From Ariolimax columbianus (taxonomy: Eukaryota; Mollusca; Gastropoda; Stylommatophora; Arionidae), in NCBI GenBank assembly GCA_036924085.1, contig JAVGWX010000005.1, positions 38,347,983 to 38,411,982 on the forward strand: 64,000 nt of DNA, in the 5' to 3' direction. Position 1 is the first letter of the stretch; each line of letters starts with the position of its first letter. A model generated the notes under the pieces. It was not told the DNA's origin, searched no databases, and saw only the letters and a list, made by a program, of their open reading frames with translations. Both the position numbers and the translations under genes were made by a program. Positions 33,060 through 44,460 of this stretch are shown here, piece by piece.

Positions 33060-34060
33060 ATCATTTCTGTTTTTTAGTAGCTCTAGCAGACACTCGTATG
33101 TGCAGAACTCTTGGATTCTTAAATTGTGTGCAAACTTTCCAGCATCTGTACTTTTGTGTAAACATTCCAATATATGTACTTTTGTGCGAACCTTCCAGAA
33201 TCTGCACTTTTGTGTAAACATTCAATCATCTGCACTTTTGTGCAAACATTTCAGCATCTGCCCGTTTGTGTAAATTTTCCAATAACAGTACTTTTGTGCA
33301 AACCTTTCAGAATTTGTACTTTGGTGTAAACCTTTCAGAATCTGTACTTTTGTGTAAACCTTTCAGAATCTGTACTTTTGTGTAAACCTTTCAGTATCTG
33401 CACTTTTTGTGTAAGCCTTCCAGCATTTACACTTTTATGTATCCGCCTAGTAATTACAATTGAATTGGAAACTCCCAGCATCAAGACGTGTATAGAGCTT
33501 ATGAACTTATCCAGCATATGAACTTTTGTACAAACATTTCAGCCTGTTAACTTGGTGTGCAAACTTGTCAGCATCTAAACGTTTCTGAAAACATCACAAC
33601 ATCAGAGCTTTCGTGCAAACTACTGGTATCTTCAGTTTTGTGCAAGCCTTCAAGCATCTGAACTTTTGTGCAATCGGCCAGCATCTGAACCTATGTCCAA
33701 ACTCCCATCATCTGAGCTTTTGGGCAAACCCCAAGTTTCTCCACTTTTGTACAAACCCCAAGCATCTAAACTTGTGTGTAAACCGCCAATATCTGACGTT
33801 GGAACACGTCCCCAGCATCTGAACCTGTGTGCAAACCTCGAGCATCTGAACTTGTATGCAAACCTTTCAGCATCTGAACGTTAGAGAAAACCTGGCAGTA
33901 TCTGGCATTTTGTGCGAACCTTTCAGCATCTCATATTTTGTGCAAACTGCCACTAATCTGATCTTGTATGCAAGCACCCAATATCAACACTTTTGTGGAA
34001 ACCTTCCAGCATATAATAGTGTGAACAGAGCTTCCAACATCTGATCAATTGACCCATATA
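33060..34060. repeat. 28-bp minisatellite, array 2 (about 35 units)
   Basis: About 1 kb of units such as CTTTTGTGTAAACCTTTCAG followed by AATCTGTA. Units near 33330-33400 are almost identical; the edges are diverged. The motif is the same as at 24600-25000. Confidence 0.9.
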
Positions 34061-34064
34061 TGTT

Positions 34065-34585
34065 ATCTGTTGGAAAACACTCAGGCTGAGTTGTAATTGC
34101 TTATGTTGGAACTACACATGATACGCGTGACAGAGTAGGCTTAGTTGAGTAGTTATCTTATACGTTTACTAACTCACAACATAGACTGTAAGACGTTAAA
34201 CTTCAATCATAGAAAACACTGAAACTATCGTTAACCATCAAAACAAAATAATATCATTTATTGCATGAACAATGGTTGCACAAATATCAACAAAAAAAAA
34301 CAACTACAGACAAAATAAATATCATATATAAAACTAACGTGAACGGTTCACACACTAGCTGTTGATGGTACCTCTGGACTATTATTCCCAGGTTCTAAGT
34401 CTCCTATTTGATATAACATAAATCCTAAACCTAGTCTAATTAAATTACAAATCAGAAGATATATATAACTTGTTGTCTCAAGCCGTCTTCAGGGTCGTCT
34501 ATTTTGGTGGTGATCTGCTGTCCTCTGTCACGGTTGACTGCTTTAGGCTGTCTAGTGTACGAACATGGGTAAAATAATTAGCTCC
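34065..34585. other. No gene seen
   Basis: A+T-rich sequence with an A9 run near 34291. No recognised element. Confidence 0.35.
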
Positions 34586-34589
34586 CAAA

Positions 34590-34862
34590 GGAAAATAGAG
34601 ACTTCCTGATTGTATCCCAGGATTCTGGAAGTACCCATTTTACCACGATTCAGTTTCACGAACCAACAGACTTTGGGATGTTATACCAGGATTAAGAGAG
34701 AACCCCTTTTTGCGACGACCAGTTTCACGAACTAAGTGATTTTGGGATGTTATCACAGGATTCAGAAATAACCCCTTTTGTACTAGAGACTTTGTGATCG
34801 TATCCCAAGATTCTGGGAGAACCCGTTTTTGCCACTACCAGTTTCACCAGACTAGAGACTTC
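34590..34862. repeat. Tandem repeat, about 65 bp, four copies
   Basis: Units carry CAGTTTCACGAAC, AGACTTTGGGATGTTAT and CCAGGATTC. The copies differ considerably. Confidence 0.8.
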
Positions 34863-34864
34863 AA

Positions 34865-35600
34865 TCGTAGAAAGTCCACTATTCCTCTAACAAACACCAA
34901 TGCAATGGTCGTGGAGAACAGTCGGACTGCTTTCTAGAGGATTTTCAATTCGTACCTAGACAAATATGCACACTTGCATGTGATCGGATCTCTTTATCTA
35001 ACTATTTACAGGGTGTTCATCATTGGTACCTTCAAGCGAAAATGGAATCCCTAGGTGTATAATGGGAAAACCACTGCGTGAACGTTCTCTCTCTGAATCT
35101 GCTGATTTTATTTCTGCAGTGTCTTTTATAGACTTTTACAGACTCTTTTCTTAGCTCTAGATACAAACAGGACTGTAGAGTGGTCCTCCCCAGTTTGCTG
35201 GTTAGCCTTCCATCTATTTTGGTGCACCAATATAATATCTAATTGGCTGTCATATCACCAAGTCACTGTCCATTCTAAATGTGACAACCTGCAAAGCGAG
35301 TCCTTTTTGTTAACCTAACCTCCATCCACATGTTTGTTACCAGAATGGTCAATCTGATACTTTCCGCCAAAACTAGCCAAGTTTTCCAGTTGTACTATAA
35401 TTTCACCTCTCACTACGGTCTGTGCGGACTCTGGTCTAGTGACCCTGGTTTGACCTGCGTCCCGTAAATAATATTTCTTCTGCCTTAACGTGTATGCTCC
35501 ACGGAGAACTGGAGCTGTTACATAAATTGTATGTTGCTCTGGGGGATACTTTAAATGTTTATGTGTATTATTTCTATATGAAAAAAGACATATTGCTGTA
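34865..35600. other. No gene recognised; one unassigned minus frame
   Basis: A 134-codon minus-strand frame (35315-35719) overlaps the I-like relic on the other strand. Its middle (RGAYTLRQKKYYLRDAGQT) is non-repetitive but I recognise no family. It could be a chance frame. Confidence 0.2.
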
Positions 35601-35614
35601 TATGATGTTTTTGT

Positions 35615-35811
35615 GGACAACTGCAAGTGGAAAAACTGAGATACCATCTGTTCAACGAACTGAGAATAGACCATGCAGATGGATGTGTCTGCGGCACTGA
35701 CAAAATGATTGATGAGCATCTGCGACCTTCACCATTCTGGGAAAACTATAGAGATAACAATAACCTCAGGGTAGCCTTTACGTGTATTCAATTTGAATTC
35801 TAAACGCATAC
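35615..35811 (+). pseudogene. I-like retrotransposon C-terminal relic leading into a GAA array
   Basis: The plus strand reads QVEKLRYHLFNELRIDHADG, then CVCGTDKMIDEHL and, after a small gap, NNLRVAFTCIQFEF and a stop. This corresponds to LRYHLFNKLKIGGTDE, CPCGTGKMTAEHL and SLRMTAAFFEKI of the 42618 copy. After the stop the sequence ACGCATACACGGAAGAAGG is the expected 3' end and tail start, and it passes straight into the GAA-rich array. Confidence 0.75.
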
Positions 35812-36080
35812 ACGGAAGAAGGAGAAGAAGAAGGAATTAAAGAAGAAGAAGAAGAAGAAGGAATTGAAGAAGAAGAAGGAAGAAGAAGAAGGAAGAGAAA
35901 GAAGAAGAAGGAAGAAGAAGAAGGAAGAAGGAAGAAGAAGTAAGAAGAAGAAGGAAGAAGAAGAAGGAAGAAGAAGAAGAAGGAAGAAGAAGAAGGAAGA
36001 AGAAAAAGGAAGAAGAAGAAGGAAGGAGGAAGAAGGAAGGAGGAAGAAGGAAGGAGGAAGAAGGAAGAAGAAGAATATGT
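35812..36080. repeat. GAA/GGAAGAA purine microsatellite
   Basis: About 270 bp of GAAGAAGAAGGAA-type purine triplets, continuous with the 3' tail of the I-like relic just upstream. Lys/Glu/Arg-rich plus frames and Ser/Phe/Leu-rich minus frames are artefacts. Confidence 0.95.
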
Positions 36081-36084
36081 GTAA

Positions 36085-37005
36085 TTAAAAAAGTATGACT
36101 GTTTCGCCAAATTCATCCGACCAAAAGGAATGCTCTGCTGCCCGAAGCATTAATTAGAAACAACTCGGTTTGAGTTAGCGTCCTTAGTTTCAACATAGTA
36201 ACGAAGTCTCGCGAGATATCGGAGGTTTTGAGCTTTTTCAAAAATGATATTTGAATAAATAAATATGCGTTATGAATGGGTTGCAAACATGTTATTATGT
36301 GTCGTGTAACCCTTGGGATTGTAGACGGTGAACCAGACTGGAGTGGAACACTGTATTAATTGACATGCATACGCATATGTATATGAACAATATAATTACA
36401 ACTCAAACTGTATGCTTACTTAAACTGACACCATGTTCACGTTGAGTGGATGCAGCTAACATTAAGTGTACTCTATTAGAAGACGACACGATAATCAATT
36501 CTCATGGAGCATACCATCATATTAGATGTATTTCAATTCCTGTACACCACATGTACATACAAATAACCCCCCACACAGACGCACTCACTCACATATTATT
36601 GACCTTCTGTGTCCTGCAACCTGATGAAGTTCTGGATCAGAAATCGGCTGCCCTGAAAGTTCTTCCACTTGCTGTCATGAGATCTGCCAAGGCACATGGT
36701 TTTTGCATTATGTGTCAGTTATACAGATGATCGGGTCTTGGACTGCTCCGCATTGGCATGCATCGTCGTCCTCATTTCCCCATTTTTCGACCTATGCTCT
36801 CGTTTGTAATCTGATCAGGGCTCTCCACATATAGTAGTGCATGGCATGCCGTGTCGCATATATATATATGCAACAACCACACAGTAAAACGAATTATTGC
36901 AAATAATATTCGGGAAATCTGAATCAATAGGTGGGCAACAGGAACAACAGGTCGCAGCGTATTTAGCAAAATGTCACAGCCAAATTGTAACGATGACACA
37001 AATAA
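36085..37005. other. No gene recognised
   Basis: A+T-rich sequence with a 94-codon plus frame (36446-36730) lacking any recognised domain. Confidence 0.35.
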
Positions 37006-37014
37006 AACTACATA

Positions 37015-37316
37015 AAAGAGATCAAAGTTTCATATGTCAGTTTCGAACGGGCATACAAGAGTCAATAGCCACTTGAACCGCATCAATTCCCAGCAATTGC
37101 CCTTGTGCAAACATTGATCCCATCCTGATGAAGCAGTTCGACATCTACTCATTGAGTTCAACGCGCTTGCGGACATGAGGAAAACATCATTTCAAGCACT
37201 GCCGACAAATACCAACACACTGAACGGAGCAGTGACACAACTGAAGAAGACTTGCATATATATTAGAATGGCATTGCGCTGCCAAGAGCAGACTTGCTCA
37301 GCAACGATGGGATAAT

Positions 37317-37350
<34 letters not shown>
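37015..37350 (+). pseudogene. Jockey/I-like polymerase C-terminus
   Basis: A plus-strand frame reads NGHTRVNSHLNRINSQQLPL, then CKH...HPDEAVRHLLIEFNAL, ADMRKTSFQALPT and further on LNGAVTQLKKTCIYIRMALR. This is the LRTGHTRLNxHL...CxxC...ETVxHxLLxCPALAxxR module, followed by a tail segment common in such elements. A stop replaces a knuckle residue. It ends in an (AT)n run at 37327-37350, possibly the element's tail. Confidence 0.7.
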
Positions 37351-37359
37351 GAGCAGACT

Positions 37360-37812
37360 GAACAGCCTAAAGAAATTTGACAGAACACCAACCGAATGAT
37401 AAATGTAAAAGTCTTGAGAGCCTGCATTTTTCCTGTGGCAGCTTATGACTGCCAATCATGGACGATTTCTAAAACTTCCAAACAAAGAATTGTATCCTTC
37501 GTGTCAAAATGTTACAGAAAGATTCTTATAACACCCTGGACAGAGAAAAAGACAAATGTAGATATTTGGCAAGAGTTGAACAGAGAAGAAATGGTTTATC
37601 AATTCCATGTTAGCTATAAAATGCAAATACTTTGGTCACATCAAGAGACACAACGGTCATGAGAGAATAGTGATGAAAGGTATAGTGCCAGGCAAAAGAG
37701 GAAGGGGTAGACCAAGAAGATCATGGCACCAAGATATCCAAGAATACCTGCTTATGAATGTGGAATAAGTTGGAGTTTTGGCAAACGAACGAGTTTCTTT
37801 CAGACAGACTGT
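37360..37812 (+). pseudogene. RTE-like (ATG-tail group) 3' portion, left of the nested I-like element
   Basis: The plus strand reads RMINVKVLRACIFPVAAYDC, QSWTISKTSKQRIVSFVSKC, YRKILITPWTEKKTNVDIWQ, then frameshifted VPGKRGRGRPRRSWHQDIQE and LANERVSFRQT. It is the best preserved copy of this group for comparing 6365, 13270 and 46930. It is cut at 37812 by an I-like element and resumes at 39653. Frameshifts make it non-functional. Confidence 0.85.
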
Positions 37813-39652
37813 TCCAAGTACCAGGGCAGATGAGCAAAAATGTGACACTGGAGCAAGGAGTACCCCACGGGAGAGTACTGTCACTAACACATTTTCTGGT
37901 GTATATAAACAACATCATAGAGAATATACCAAGAAGAGTCCACAGCTCCATGTTTGCAGGCTATGTGGACCTAAACAAAATATCACCGTTGCAAACAATC
38001 GGATGCAGCAGGCCCTAACATCGTTGAAGGAGTGGGCGAAATCATGGCTGGTGAAAAAAAATGAAGAAAAAACAACATGTACGATATTCTCGCTTTCAAA
38101 TAAACTACACAACACCAAAATAAGTCTTAATGGCAATTATGCGCGGCTAAACAACAACCGAAACTACTTGGGTTTCACATTTGATCGGCGCATGACATGG
38201 AAAAGTCAGATCGAGAGAAACCGAATGAGAGCAAGACAAAGAATGGCAATCATGAGGAACCTTTCTGGCACAAGCTGGGCAGCAGACGAAAGCATACTAA
38301 AGAAACTGTACACCGGAAGAGTGAGACCAGTTCTCGAGTATGGCATTGCGACATGGACAAACAGTAGCAAATGCAAACTTTGATAAAATTAGAAAACTTC
38401 AAAACCAAGCCATGAGAGTTATAACAGGAGGCATGAAGTCAACGCCAATTGTAGAACTTGAAAAGATTACAAATCTGCAATCCATGACCGACAGAAGAGA
38501 CTGCAGAGCCCAGCAGCAAGCAGAGAAACTTAGAAGACTGACTGACCATCCAATGCACCAGAGACTAAATAGATTTGGAAAAGGGAAACTAAAGCGGAGA
38601 AACTTTGCAGAAATAGCCAAAGCAAAGATGAGCGAAGACCCTATGAACACCATAACAACACCAAAGCCCATCCCTACTGTACGCAAACCCACCTGGAAGC
38701 AGCATATCATTCCAGAGGAAGTAGAAAACATAACAGGTATTGGAAATAAGAATATCCAGACTGAAAAAGAAAGAAAAGACATAATCCTGATGTACATAGC
38801 GAAAAACTACCCAAGCATGGACTGGACCCATGCGTACACCGACGGTTCTGTAACAAACACAAGACAGAATGGAAGAGAGGGGGAGGGGGGGGGGTGGTAT
38901 TTTTTAGCCTAACAAATGGTAGAACAATAACACTGTCAGTGGCAACTGGAAAGTTCTCAAGCAATTTCAAAGCGGAGGCAGAGGCACTGAAGGCTGCAGT
39001 AGAAGCAATGCTGAAGACGAAAGCAATATAAGTCAGATAGTCCTGTTTACTGTCCGTGGTTACAGCACTAAAAAGCCAGAAAAATACAGAACTTAATGAT
39101 TTAAGACCTGTACTCTGTCAACTATGCCAGCAGTTCGCACCAAAACGAGTAGATGTACAATGTGTTCCATCACACTGTAACATTCAAGACAACGAGGAGG
39201 CAAACAGACTGGCAAAAGAAGGTGAAAGACTACCACAACCAGATTCTAGAGTGACCTACGAAGAGTGAAAAAGGTTTATTAGTGACATAAACATGGCCAA
39301 ATGGGAAACAGAACATACTGGCTACACAAAAAAAGATGCCTATTACCAGTTGAACAGAAGAGAGCAGGTCGTGGTCCTCAGACTCCGCACAGGCCACAAC
39401 AGTCTGATGTACCATCTATTCAATAAACTGAAGATAGGTGGCACTGACGAATGCACATGTGGTACAAGGAAATTGACCGCTGGACATCTGCTGCAAAATT
39501 GTGCGACATACGAGGACCAGAGCAAGCACATGTGACCATCACCAGTTCCAACACTAGACAAGCTCTAAGGCAGTGTCGACAGCCTCAGGATGACAGCTGC
39601 TTTCTTCGAACAAATTCAAGTTGACTTCTGACAGTACGAAGGAGAATTAGAC
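37813..39652 (+). mobile_element. I-like non-LTR retrotransposon, 5'-truncated, nested, with 10-bp TSD
   Basis: A 1.84-kb insertion bracketed by GACAGACTGT (37803-37812) and GACATACTGT (39653-39662). Domains in order: end of the RT palm with TLEQGVPHG (37845-37871) and a ruined catalytic box, FAGYVD (37953-37970), where FADDVD is expected; thumb with YLGFTFDRRMTWKSQI and RPVLEYGIATW; RNase H start AYTDGS (near 38831); RNase H end QDNEEANRLAKEG (near 39190), whose last catalytic Asp position reads Asn; C-terminal module MAKWETEHTGYTKKDAYYQL and knuckle CTCG...HLLQNC (39450-39505). A G-rich run near 38878-38895 and several frameshifts break it. The 3' end has a GAAGGAGAAT tail. Confidence 0.9.
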
Positions 39653-39715
39653 GACATACTGTGATGCGAGCGACGTTCTATAATGCACATGCCACTTGAT
39701 GATGATATGTATATT
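39653..39715 (+). pseudogene. RTE-like (ATG-tail group) 3' tail, right of the nested element
   Basis: GTGATGCGAGCGACGTTCTA, ATGCACATGCCACTTGATGA and TGATATG continue the relic interrupted at 37812. The counterpart at 7450-7495 is uninterrupted, which shows that 37813-39652 is an insertion. Confidence 0.85.
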
Positions 39716-39756
39716 AATAAATATTTCTATATATACATATACATAGAGATACAGCG

Positions 39757-40573
39757 AGATGGCACACCTTCAGTCGTTTCGGCACAGCAGGATGGCACAT
39801 CTTCAGTCGTTTCGGTACAGCAGGATGGCACATCTTCAGTCGTTTCGGTACAGCATGAAGGCACACCTTCAGTCGTTTCGGCACAGTAGGATGGCACACC
39901 TTCAGTCGTTTCAACACAGCAGGATGTCACACCTGCAGTCGTTTCAACACAGCAGGATGGCATACCTTCAGTAGTTTCAACACAGCAGGATGGCACACCT
40001 TTAATCGTTTCGGCACAGTAGGATGGCACACCTTCAATCGTTTCAACACAGCAGGATGGCACACCTTCAATCGTTTCAACACAGCAGGATGGCATACCTT
40101 CAGTAGTTTCAACACAGCAGGATGGCATACCTTCAGTAGTTTCAACACAGCAGGATGGCACACCTTTAATCGTTTCGGCACAGTAGGATGGCACACCTTC
40201 AATCGTTTCAACACAGCAGGATGGCACACCTTCAATCGTTTCAACACAGCAGGATGGCACACCTTCAATCGTTTCAACACAGCAGGATGGCACACCTTCA
40301 ATCGTTTCAACACAGCAGGATGGCACACCTTCAATCGTTTCAACACAGCAGGATGGCACACCTTCAATCGTTTAAACACAGCAGGATGGCATACCTTCAG
40401 TAGTTTCGGCACAGTAGGATGGCACACCTTGAATCGTTTCAACACAGCAGGATGGCATACCTTCAATCGTTTCAACACAGTAGGATGGCACACCTTCAGT
40501 AGTTTCGGCACGGTAGGATGGCACACCTTCAGTCGTTTCAACACAGTAGGATGGCACACCTTCAGTCGTTTCA
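39757..40573. repeat. 33-bp minisatellite, about 25 copies
   Basis: Units of 33 bp, CAGGATGGCACACCTTCAAT followed by CGTTTCAACACAG, with GGCACAG and TTTAATCG variants. Higher-order blocks of variants are visible (39950-40020 resembles 40090-40185). Because 33 is divisible by three, minus-strand frames of 210 and 224 codons run through it; I regard these as artefacts. The array starts about 45 bp after the RTE-like tail. Confidence 0.95.
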
Positions 40574-40579
40574 AATCGA

Positions 40580-41675
40580 TGCTATCATAGTAAACAATCA
40601 AATTAGCAATATTCTGGTCATGGTATATAGAGGGCAGGTATTCAACTTATAAAACGCAGGCCTAGAGAGGCTTCCAGTTGTTTAAGTTGCAATAGAGCGA
40701 AGCACATTGCCAATTTCTTTACGGGTCCGAATTCACAACACGTAATTAGTTAGTCAGTAAGGCAGTCGTTATGTCATCTCCATTGCACTCGGTGCAGCTC
40801 CATAAGCAGTTATATCGTATCCTCAGCATCTCCACCAACATGTGATGACTGACAGTTCCGGTCTGGTGCTGGTTAACAAGACGACTTTTGATCGCGTATG
40901 ATGTTCATACTTCGCCACCCCTCATTTCAACCCCTATTCGACGAGTCGCGCCACGACCGCAGAGTCCGGATCTACTTTTAAATCATCTTTTTTTACCGAT
41001 TTCTCTAATGGGGTTGAAGACGTTGGCTCAGTCCAGTGATCTACCGCCCGCAACCGTTGTTCTGCTTGCCAAACTGCTAGCTCTCTTTTTTGCAATCGAC
41101 ACCTGCATGTTCGAGAAACAGTATGAAAGTGTTTCTGTGTAACCCCAACCGACATATCGACTAAGAACATTGGCTCGTCGCGTACGCAGATTGCACCGTT
41201 ATAAGTATCCTCATTAAATCGTTGAGATTACAGACTTGTGTGGCACTCAGACTCTATTCAGAACATCGCCTGTATAACAGCATGATCAGCATGGTCAGAC
41301 AAGGTGTGGTCACTTCAAAAGCTCCAACTTCCTCATTGATCGCTCCCCAAATAACATTTACTTGTAAAAATGTATGCACTCCGTAGTCTACGGATTAATG
41401 GATCCGTCGCAACTCACGGATCGTAGATATTGCATCGCTAATAATATGCATATGATCTTGGCTTGTTGTGCCTATTCTGTACAACAGATGAACACGAACA
41501 ATGACGCCAGTGTGGGTCTACAACTATAAGCGTCACTGTGGACGTAAGTCAAAGAGATTGAAGAGATGGACTGAGTTAAGCCGTTAACCAAGTATAGTAT
41601 CCCATGACAACCAACAAATGGCTAACTGGGGCTTCTGAAACTGTTAGACAGTATTGAATACAAGAGCTGAAGATA
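40580..41675. other. No gene recognised
   Basis: About 1.1 kb with no recognised relic. An 84-codon plus frame (40888-41142) lacks a recognisable domain. Confidence 0.35.
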
Positions 41676-41679
41676 ACAC

Positions 41680-42008
41680 ACGCGCAAAAACAAAACACGC
41701 ACATACTCCCACACACATAAACACATCCAGAGAGACACGCACACATACACACACAGAGACACACACACGAGACACCCTAGATTGGCAAACACAGATACAA
41801 ACAAATAGACACACACACACGAAAAACATACACGAGGCACACCACATAAACACACACACATACGCATAGACACAAACATAGAAACAAACACATAGACACA
41901 CACAGAGCCTCACGCATATGCACACAGACACACCCAGAGAGAGACAGAGACGCACACACAGACACACACATACACATGCACACGCATACATATATATATA
42001 TATACACA
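41680..42008. repeat. CA-rich microsatellite
   Basis: ACACACAC runs with CATA, GAGA and AAACA interruptions, ending in (TA)n at about 41988-42004. Cys/Val-rich minus frames are artefacts. Confidence 0.95.
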
Positions 42009-42009
42009 C

Positions 42010-42607
42010 AGACTTCCTGTCTTGAGCTATCTGATTGACCTCAATCCATGCACTGCCAGTCTGTTATTCTCCTCCAGCTCTTCCCGAAATGAATATGTAG
42101 GCCTGACTGTACATTTCATGCCTCTGGGGCTCTAGAACAGAGACTGCCTTGTAATTCTATCAACTGACTTCCTTAATGTTCAATCTATCAAACACCGATG
42201 TCTCGTGTTCGTGTCCTGTTTCACATTTATGGGTTCTATCCGACAAATTCAAATTGTAAAAATGGGGTCATACTTACTTCGTTTATATGCGAGCCCCAAC
42301 TCTAAGAGTCAGCGACTTTGTTGTGATATTTTTATCTTGTGGTCATAAACGTTTCAGAGCCATTCATCATTTCCTACTTTGTCTTTATATTTCCTTGCGG
42401 ATTTAAGTTCTTTTTATTGTCATATGTTCCTCATCTCAATGAAAGAAGTCCTAGTATTTTGTGTACATACCATTAACAATGTGTCCGTACCTCCAATTTT
42501 GTCAATTTCGCTACAACGATATATGCAAGAGCCCACACTTGCAGAAAGATGTCATACAACATAATTTAATGATCGGCAGCTGCTTTGATTCTAAAAACAT
42601 GTGTTTT
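42010..42607. other. No gene seen
   Basis: A+T-rich sequence; no recognised relic up to the left TSD of the next element. Confidence 0.4.
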
Positions 42608-42617
42608 GGTCCTGTGT

Positions 42618-43033
42618 GATACTAGCATGACGTACGAAGGGTCAAAACGGCTTATCAAAGCCAGATACATGACCAAATGGGAAACCGAACATATTGGTTA
42701 CACCAAAAACGATGCCTATTACCAGTTGAACAGAAGAGAGCAGGTCGTTGTCTTTAGACTTCGCACTGGCCACAATAGACTGAGGTACTACCTATTCAAC
42801 AAATTGAAGATAGGTGGTACCGACGAATGCCCGTGCGGTACCGGTAAAATGACCGCTGAACATCTGCTGCAGAACTGCCCGACATACGAGGATCAGACAG
42901 AGCAGATGTGGCCATCACCAGTGGAACTGCAAGACAAGCTCTATGGCAGTGGCGACAGCCTCAGGATGACCGCCGCTTTTTTCGAAAAAATAATGGTTAC
43001 TGTCTGACTGCGTACGATGAAGAAGAAGAAGAA
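42618..43033 (+). mobile_element. I-like retrotransposon, short 5'-truncated copy with TSD, intact C-terminal frame
   Basis: A 416-bp insertion flanked by GGTCCTGTGT (42608-42617) and GGTCCTATGT (43034-43043). The frame stays open from the truncation to a stop at about 43005-43007. It encodes MTYEGSKRLIKARYMTKWET, the QVVVFRLRTGHNRLRYYLFN block, KLKIGGTDECPCGTGKMTAE and HLLQNCPTYEDQ, then MWPSPVELQDKLYGSGDSLR and MTAAFFEKI. The CxC...HxxxxC knuckle is complete. After the stop comes GCGTACGATGAAGAAGAAGA, the 3' tail. The intact frame and the one-mismatch TSD make it one of the youngest copies here. The apparent upstream ATG at 42585 is in the flank and is not part of the element. Confidence 0.9.
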
Positions 43034-43044
43034 GGTCCTATGTA

Positions 43045-44275
43045 AATGCAAAATTGAAGCCTCTGACCGCATGTCAAGCATTAATGATTTATTTGTTATC
43101 GGCATTGCCCAGATAATTAAGTGTCTTCCTCAAATTCCAGATAATTTTATAAATGCTGTTTCTTTTTATCGACTTTATAATACAGTCAATGTTCAGCGCA
43201 AATATAATTTGCGACAACAGAGATGCAACCATGTCGGACCACTGTTCGGTATCACAAAACGCTGAGAAAGCTGCACTTTGTACAGAACCGAACAACGCTT
43301 ATCTGTATGATTTTCATAATTATGTCGGTGATTGGCAGGGATACCTCGATGTACGCTAACATATTTCATAATGTTTTTCTGTCTAAGCTGTCAATGCTAT
43401 TTATTTTTCCCCGAATTAGATTTAAAGTAGGTAGTTCCGTTCAACAATTTGTACAATAATTATGTTCATTGTCGCTATATGTTCTGACACGAGCTTATTT
43501 TGTCAAAAGACTGCTCGTTAGTCTTGTAGAATTCTGTTTGAAATTGTCCACGGTCTTCATAATATTCTTCTTCTGCGCACTGCACACAGTTGCAGACCTG
43601 TCATTCAACGGCAACTTACTTATGAGTGGCTTTTTTTCTATTGTAGTTTCTCTCTTCCAAACTTGACTATATGTTGTGTGGAAGTGCCAATGTCCGTCTT
43701 GATCGCTTGAGCTATGATACTATCTGGAAAGGTAGCTTTACCCTCCGTCACAAGTTTACGTGTAAATGAGGAAATGGGAGTCGTAAAATGTAGACATTAA
43801 TATTATCACATGAAAAACATAAATAATGAATATAGATAGAAAACACACCACACTTCATGTCCATGTAAATGAGAAATACAATAAAGCAGGTACATGCATT
43901 TTTGTAAAGAAGAACTGGTTTTACTGAAGACGGCAGACCCAATAGAGAGATAGAGACGAGATTGCAGGGGACAAGTACTATCACTTACCAGCTGTCTCCA
44001 CTACTAAGACACCTCAAGATTTCCCTCCAAGAACAAAGCAGATGTTAAATAGTATATTCATCACTTTCCTATTATATAAATGCTATACATGGTTACTGAA
44101 TATAGCTCAGGAAACGAAGTTGGCCGCTTGCGAAAAGATCACTAACAACACAAGAAGAGATATAATCACAAATATGAATATTACGGAGAAGGTTCGAACA
44201 ATTTTTACTTAAACCTATTCGAGCAGCAGAGAATGACATAGCTTGACTACATTGTGAGTATGCAACCAAACCACA
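43045..44275. other. No gene recognised
   Basis: A+T-rich. Frames up to 82 codons occur without recognised domains. Confidence 0.35.
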
Positions 44276-44279
44276 GTGT

Positions 44280-44460
44280 TCATACAAGCTTCTACAGAAG
44301 AACATCAGGAAGAAGCGTTAGAGATAGACCGAGGAAAAGGTGAATAGACGGCATGAACGTAACCTGCCGTGAAGCGCATATAAGTTCTACACCGGTCAAC
44401 AAAAGAGACGACAGACAAATCATACCACGACGCTAGATAGAAAAGAGGTGGGAAGACAAC
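44280..44460 (+). pseudogene. Possible RTE-like C-terminal scrap
   Basis: A plus-strand frame reads SGRSVRDRPRKR, a stop, then IDGMNVTCREAHI, recalling GRGRPRKRWIDGIKE...LQEA in RTE-like ends. The match is short and could be coincidental. The following frames up to 44809 are not recognised. Confidence 0.3.

Noticed and set aside
33060..34060. CRISPR-like array
   Set aside because: Units are contiguous 28-bp tandem repeats without unique spacers, in a eukaryotic setting without cas genes.
39727..40601. Minus-strand frames of 210 and 224 codons with an 11-residue period
   Set aside because: They are produced by a 33-bp minisatellite whose unit is a multiple of three; open frames shift among copies, and there is no start context or flanking domain.
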